From SIG603 sp963589785 (GTDB lineage Bacteria; Bacillota; Clostridia; Oscillospirales; Acutalibacteraceae), in the NCBI GenBank assembly GCA_963589785.1, contig CAVAMJ010000028.1:1-15803 (forward strand): DNA of 15,803 bases, written 5' to 3'. Within the stretch, counting starts at the first letter, position 1, and every line of letters starts with the position of its first letter. The translations under genes and the position numbers were made by a program. This document shows positions 13,208-15,803 of the stretch, piece after piece. The notes under the pieces are model-generated. The model searched no databases. It had not been told where the DNA came from and saw only the letters and a program-made list of their open reading frames with translations.

Positions 13208-14100
13208 TGTATAAACTATTTAATTTTATTATCTTCGATTAAATTATACTGTGCATCGGAGTTGCCTCTTCTTGCTATTTCTTAGGTTTTATACTTACCA
13301 AAAGTTTTGTATTTTCCGGTGGACTCACTTCATTCATCAAGATTTACGTCCCCTTTCATCTGCCCTAAGGAATATTTTCATCCCGGCTCAGTTTTAATAA
13401 CCGTAAACACATGGGGTCTTAACTGTTTGGTGGAGTACACCGTCCATGAATTAATTTCAGTATTATATTTTTAATCATATAAGCTTCTGCCTGAGCTCCT
13501 TTGTGTAGGAATTTCTACCGCACATGTTCTGCCAAATGGGAGAAATACCAGCTCTGTATTATATTGCCTGTGACTTCTTCTTCTCTTCAAACGCTTTAAC
13601 ATAAAACTCACCTCTGTGAAATACATCAATATGCGTTATCTTGTTCACTGCAAATAAATATTCACTTTTTTCGGCATAGCCTTTAAGCTTTTACCTGCAG
13701 CCTATGAAGCCACCGGTCTCACTCGCTTTCGATAATATATTTGGTTGTGTCGAATTGAAAATTTACTGGTACATTGGACCTACCTCATCGATTTACTTGA
13801 TTGCATTACCTGCGTAGCTTATAAAAACTTTCATTCTGATCACCTTTTCACTGTAGAATTAAAAGCTTAAAGCTTAATCATTTCATCGGAGTTAACCTAC
13901 TTTCTTATTTAACTGTTAAAATAAATTTTAATCTGTAATTAAGAAATTTGCGGTTAGTACATTTCAGTTCTCCTCTTTTGCTTGATATTTGCTTTAGATT
14001 TCGGATGAAACTTAACTGTTCATCGGACTATCCTCCTTGGAATAATTCTTGCTTAACTAACTTCTTCTGTTAAGCTTTCTTTATTTCCTTTTCTTATCTT
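13175..14100 (-). ncRNA. Large structured non-coding RNA candidate (about 925 nt)
   Basis: No ORF of 60 codons or more occurs here on either strand, yet the minus strand has an exact consensus promoter just upstream and a strong terminator at the end. Predicted helices include GCTTAAC/GTTAAGC (14075-14069 with 14057-14051), GATGAA/TTCATC (about 14023-14003), a 13-bp long-range helix (13872-13860 with 13693-13681), GAGCT/AGCTC around GG-ATTTCT/AGAAAT-CC (13554-13493), and CTTAGG/CCTAAG (13369-13364 with 13286-13281) enclosing GGAC/GTCC. Size, genomic isolation and the adjacent tRNA gene fit the giant RNAs ROOL and GOLLD. The length is above the roughly 600 nt I recall for ROOL and near GOLLD. 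I see no tmRNA, RNase P, SRP, OLE or group II intron signature. The family is unassigned. The alternative reading is an mRNA with many very short ORFs. Confidence 0.72.
13471..13602 (-). other. Possible 43-codon ORF inside the large RNA
   Basis: An ATG at 13602 follows AGAGGTGA by 5 nt and opens a 43-codon frame that begins MLKRLKRRRSHRQY, a very basic start, and ends in SLYD. Its stop overlaps an ATG at 13478 (ATGATTAA) that opens a 19-codon frame. The good ribosome site and the start-stop overlap are what one expects of translated genes. The same bases, however, also form the GAGCT/AGCTC and ATTTCT/AGAAAT helices, and codon use is undistinguished. It may be chance. Confidence 0.2.
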
Positions 14101-14106
14101 GGCTAT

Positions 14107-14135
14107 ATTATAACGCCCTCTGTTCGTTTTGTCAA
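14107..14135 (-). promoter_or_regulatory. Exact-consensus promoter of the large RNA
   Basis: On the minus strand a perfect TTGACA (14135-14130) and a perfect TATAAT (14112-14107) are separated by exactly 17 bp. It is the only fully consensus housekeeping-sigma promoter I find in the window, implying strong constitutive transcription starting near 14100. Confidence 0.9.
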
Positions 14136-14234
14136 CAGTTATTTTCAAGTTTTTTATATTTTTTTATTAAAAAGACACAAAGACTTGAATATGTTACTTT
14201 TTCGTTAATTATTCCTCCTGAGCAAATTTGGGTC

Positions 14235-14263
14235 TTGACTTAAAGTGCTCTTGTCGCTAAAAT
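14235..14263 (+). promoter_or_regulatory. Promoter of the DUF1292 gene
   Basis: TTGACT (14235-14240) and TAAAAT (14258-14263) are 17 bp apart, with a start near 14270 and a leader of about 32 nt. It is divergent from the large RNA promoter 100 bp away; the AT-rich bases 14136-14234 between them show nothing else. Confidence 0.68.
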
Positions 14264-14301
14264 AGATGTATCACAAGAAACAAATGCAAAGGAGAATTAC
14301 C

Positions 14302-14601
14302 ATGAGTGATGAATTTGAAACTGATCTTCTCGTGCTTATGGACGACGAAGGCGTTGAGCACGAGTTTGAGATTGTTGATGAGATAGATACCGACGACAGC
14401 CATTACATTGCTCTCATCCCTACAGCTCAGGATCCCCAGAGCCTCGTAGACGATGCCGAGACATACTATATTTTCGAGGTTGTCGAGGAAGACGGCGAGG
14501 AACAGCTTATGGAGCTTGAGGATGACGAAACCTTGATGAAGGTCGACGCTATCTTCCAGGAGCGTTTCAACGCTGAATACTATGACGACGAAGAGGAATA
14601 A
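14302..14601 (+). CDS. DUF1292 family protein (YrzB-like)
   Basis: A 99-aa very acidic protein. The pattern LLVLMDDEGVEHEFEIVDEIDTDDSHYIALIP, then EVVEEDGEEQLMELEDDETL and a final segment ending in FQERF, matches the DUF1292 family found across Firmicutes, whose function is unknown. I chose ATG at 14302 because AAAGGAG lies about 9 nt upstream; an in-frame ATG at 14266 has no ribosome site and would fall before the predicted transcription start. In many Firmicutes this gene follows alaS, a ireB-like gene and the RuvX/YqgF gene; here it stands alone with its own promoter. No separate terminator is visible before the 6S-like RNA. Confidence 0.9.
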   Translation: MSDEFETDLLVLMDDEGVEHEFEIVDEIDTDDSHYIALIPTAQDPQSLVDDAETYYIFEVVEEDGEEQLMELEDDETLMKVDAIFQERFNAEYYDDEEE

Positions 14602-14631
14602 TCCCCTTTATCTCAGGTAAATATTCGAAAA

Positions 14632-14836
14632 AATTCCTGCCTAATTCGCGGACTGCGCACATATAACCCTACACTCAAATTAAAGGGAGCTCGCCTCCGT
14701 TTACGGACTGCAGACCTCCCGCCCGGCTTCGGCCGCAAGCGGAAGAAGGGAGCGAGAACTACTCGGGAGAGCACCCACCTAGCTACATAGTAGCAGGTTA
14801 TTGAGATGCGCATTACGGTTAGGTGGGATTTTTTTA
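14632..14836 (+). ncRNA. ssrS: 6S RNA candidate
   Basis: 6S RNA binds housekeeping RNA polymerase by mimicking an open promoter. The layout fits it. The closing stem is CCTGCCTAA (14636-14644) with TTAGGTGGG (14819-14827) plus TGCGCA (14054+600: 14654-14659) with TGCGCA (14807-14812). A large central bubble follows (about 14660-14684 and 14777-14806), whose 3' strand folds into a small hairpin, ACCT-GCTAC/GTAGC-AGGT (14777-14798). The terminal stem begins GGGAGCTC (14685-14692) with GAGCACCC (14769-14776) and holds GC-rich hairpins including GGCTTCGGCC. The length of about 195 nt is typical. The 3' end merges into a T7 run, so the closing stem doubles as a terminator. I see no strong promoter in front. 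A proC leader is the alternative, but a second terminator separates it from proC. Confidence 0.68.
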
Positions 14837-14845
14837 TGCTTTTTC

Positions 14846-14876
14846 GGCTTCTTCTTGATTGAAGAAGCCTTTTGTG
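14846..14876 (+). terminator. Second terminator between the 6S-like RNA and proC
   Basis: GGCTTCTTC (14846-14854) pairs perfectly with GAAGAAGCC (14861-14869) around a 6-nt loop, followed by TTTTGTGTT. It backs up the terminator formed by the 6S-like closing stem and shields proC from upstream transcription. Confidence 0.82.
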
Positions 14877-14935
14877 TTATCATTACTTTAACTTACTAAA
14901 GCAGAAAGCGAAGAACAAAGAAAGAAGGAATTATT

Positions 14936-15724
14936 ATGACACTCGGATTTGTAGGCTGCGGAAATATGGCAAGCGCAATGATTAGCGGAATTATCGCGTC
15001 CGACAAAGTCTCCGCTAATGACATCACTGCAAGCAATAAAAGCGACGCTTCTCTCCAAAGAACCGCTAAGCTTGGAATTAATACGACAAAGGACAATAAA
15101 GCGGTCGCAAAAAGCGATGTAGTCTTTCTCACCGTAAAGCCGCAGTTTTATGCTGAAGTAATCGAAGAAATTAAGGATGAAATTAACGAAAGTTCAATCG
15201 TTGTCACAGTCGCACCGGGCTGGACTATTAAAAGAATAAGCGAAGCATTCGGAAAGAATGTAAAAGTCGTGCGTACCATGCCGAATACTCCGGCTAAAGT
15301 ATCGGAAGGAATGAGCGAGCTTTGCGCCGCAGAAAATGTCAGCGAAAACGAGCTTGCAGAAGTAAAAAGCCTGTATGAAAGCTTCGGAAGATGCGTCGTG
15401 CTGCCCGAAAGACTTATGGACGCCGCATCAACAGTAGCAGGCTGCTCCCCCGCCTTCGTGTATATGTTTATAGAAGCACTTGGCGATGCGGGCGTAAGAG
15501 AAGGACTGCCGAGAGCACAGGCATATGAGCTTGCCGCACAGTCAGTGCTGGGAAGTGCAAAAATGGTGCTTGAAACAGGACTTCACCCGGGAGTTCTAAA
15601 GGATCAGGTTACATCACCAGCGGGAACAACAATCGAGGGAGTTTATGCGCTTGAAAAAGCCGGATTCAGAAGTGCGGTAATCGATGCAGTAAATGCCGCC
15701 GCAGAGAAAACAAGAAAGATATAA
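14936..15724 (+). CDS. proC: Pyrroline-5-carboxylate reductase
   Basis: Catalyses the last step of proline synthesis, NAD(P)H-dependent reduction of pyrroline-5-carboxylate. The 262-aa length is normal. The Rossmann dinucleotide loop is GFVGCGNMASAM (4-15), VRTMPNTPA matches the family motif near the substrate site, and the C-terminal dimerisation domain carries the P5CR signature (SPAFVYMFIEAL, then LKDQVTSPAGTTIEGVYALE). Start is ATG at 14936 with AGAAGGAA 5 nt upstream. A weak TTGTGT/TACTAA pair at 14872-14899 may be its promoter. proA and proB are not in the window. The gene ends 32 bp before an inverted repeat element. Confidence 0.95.
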   Translation: MTLGFVGCGNMASAMISGIIASDKVSANDITASNKSDASLQRTAKLGINTTKDNKAVAKSDVVFLTVKPQFYAEVIEEIKDEINESSIVVTVAPGWTIKRISEAFGKNVKVVRTMPNTPAKVSEGMSELCAAENVSENELAEVKSLYESFGRCVVLPERLMDAASTVAGCSPAFVYMFIEALGDAGVREGLPRAQAYELAAQSVLGSAKMVLETGLHPGVLKDQVTSPAGTTIEGVYALEKAGFRSAVIDAVNAAAEKTRKI

Positions 15725-15756
15725 AAATACAAAGAGAAATAAAGAACAAAAAAACA

Positions 15757-15803
15757 CAAAAGTTTTTGCTTCGCTTTTTTCAAAAAGCGAACGGGGTCTA
15801 AGG
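15757..15803. repeat. Interspersed inverted-repeat element, right copy (cut by window end)
   Basis: AAAAGTTTTTG followed by the hairpin TTCGCTTTTT (15770-15779) with AAAAAGCGAA (15782-15791) and then CGGGG. It matches, in opposite orientation, the element at 1-58, differing by a few bases in the arm and loop. The GTGGGC/GCCCAC hairpin that follows in the left copy is not present in the 12 bases left here, which read GGGTCTAAGG. It may act as the proC 3' end structure. Confidence 0.7.

Noticed and set aside
13471..13861. One minus-strand frame from about 13859 to 13475 is interrupted by only four TAA codons and reads like protein in places (for example KITHIDVFHRGEFYVKAF), suggesting a stop-recoded gene or a pseudogene.
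   Set aside because: The upstream part of the frame also holds TGA codons, the longest open run is only about 43 codons, and no family is recognisable. At this AT content such a run is not surprising, and helices cross the region.
13175..14100. tmRNA, RNase P RNA, SRP RNA or a group II intron as the identity of the large RNA. GGAGGATAGTCCGATG faintly resembles the RNase P GAGGAAAGTCC motif.
   Set aside because: The companion conserved motif of RNase P near the 3' end is missing, there is no tRNA-like end or tag frame, no domain V, and the length is wrong for all but an intron.
14632..14836. T-box or other amino-acid leader controlling proC.
   Set aside because: There is no AGGGTGG-ACCGCG T-box sequence, and an independent terminator at 14846-14876 separates this RNA from proC.
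1..15803. Prophage, integrated element or defence island.
   Set aside because: There are no integrase, transposase, phage, nuclease or toxin genes, and no direct repeats flanking the tRNA. Apart from the large RNA the content is housekeeping.

Overview
The window looks like a chromosomal segment of a low-to-moderate-GC anaerobic Firmicute, most likely a gut Clostridia member of the Ruminococcaceae/Oscillospirales type. The basis is the long clostridial-type citrate synthase, strong AGGAGG ribosome binding sites, near-consensus TTGxxx-N17-TATAAT promoters, many short-loop intrinsic terminators, a DUF1292 protein, and an interspersed repeat of a kind I associate with gut Firmicutes. This placement is inference; no taxonomic marker beyond one tRNA is present. 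I see no transposase, integrase, CRISPR array or phage gene.

Layout. Bases 1-58 carry an interspersed repeat. 66-2307 (minus) is a two-gene OmpR-type response regulator and histidine kinase operon. A divergent small Cys-rich protein gene (2542-2763, plus) converges on citrate synthase (4190-2814, minus) and shares a terminator with it. Further minus-strand units are a nucleotidyltransferase (5426-4506), an LCP-family cell wall protein (6756-5563), and an operon of M19 dipeptidase, thioredoxin reductase and a GtrA-like membrane protein (9311-6952). On the plus strand, pyrE (9591-10253) is followed by a second nucleotidyltransferase (10377-11285) that is a paralogue of the one at 4506-5426. A compact MetE/YxjG-like methyltransferase (12498-11380, minus), a 69-residue protein of unknown function (12884-12675) and tRNA-Thr(UGU) (13009-12934) come next.

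From 13175 to 14135 there is no ordinary gene, yet this stretch has the best promoter in the window (exact TTGACA-N17-TATAAT, minus strand) and a strong intrinsic terminator. It therefore looks like a dedicated transcript of about 925 nt ending 165 bp before the tRNA gene. It has several local and long-range helices and recurring 'AGG..TCCGATG' modules that look like ribosome binding sites plus start codons. I think it is a large structured non-coding RNA in the style of ROOL/GOLLD, or an undescribed relative; I cannot assign a family. This is the most interesting object in the window.

To the right, a DUF1292 protein (14302-14601, plus) is followed by a compact RNA with the architecture of 6S RNA (about 14632-14836), a second terminator, and proC (14936-15724). 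The window ends in an inverted copy of the repeat seen at its start.

The coding content is mostly housekeeping: glutamate carbon supply (citrate synthase), proline (proC), pyrimidines (pyrE), methyl transfer to a thiol, redox (trxB) and envelope building (LCP, GtrA, sugar nucleotidyltransferases). The genes form short, independently promoted units rather than one pathway cluster.
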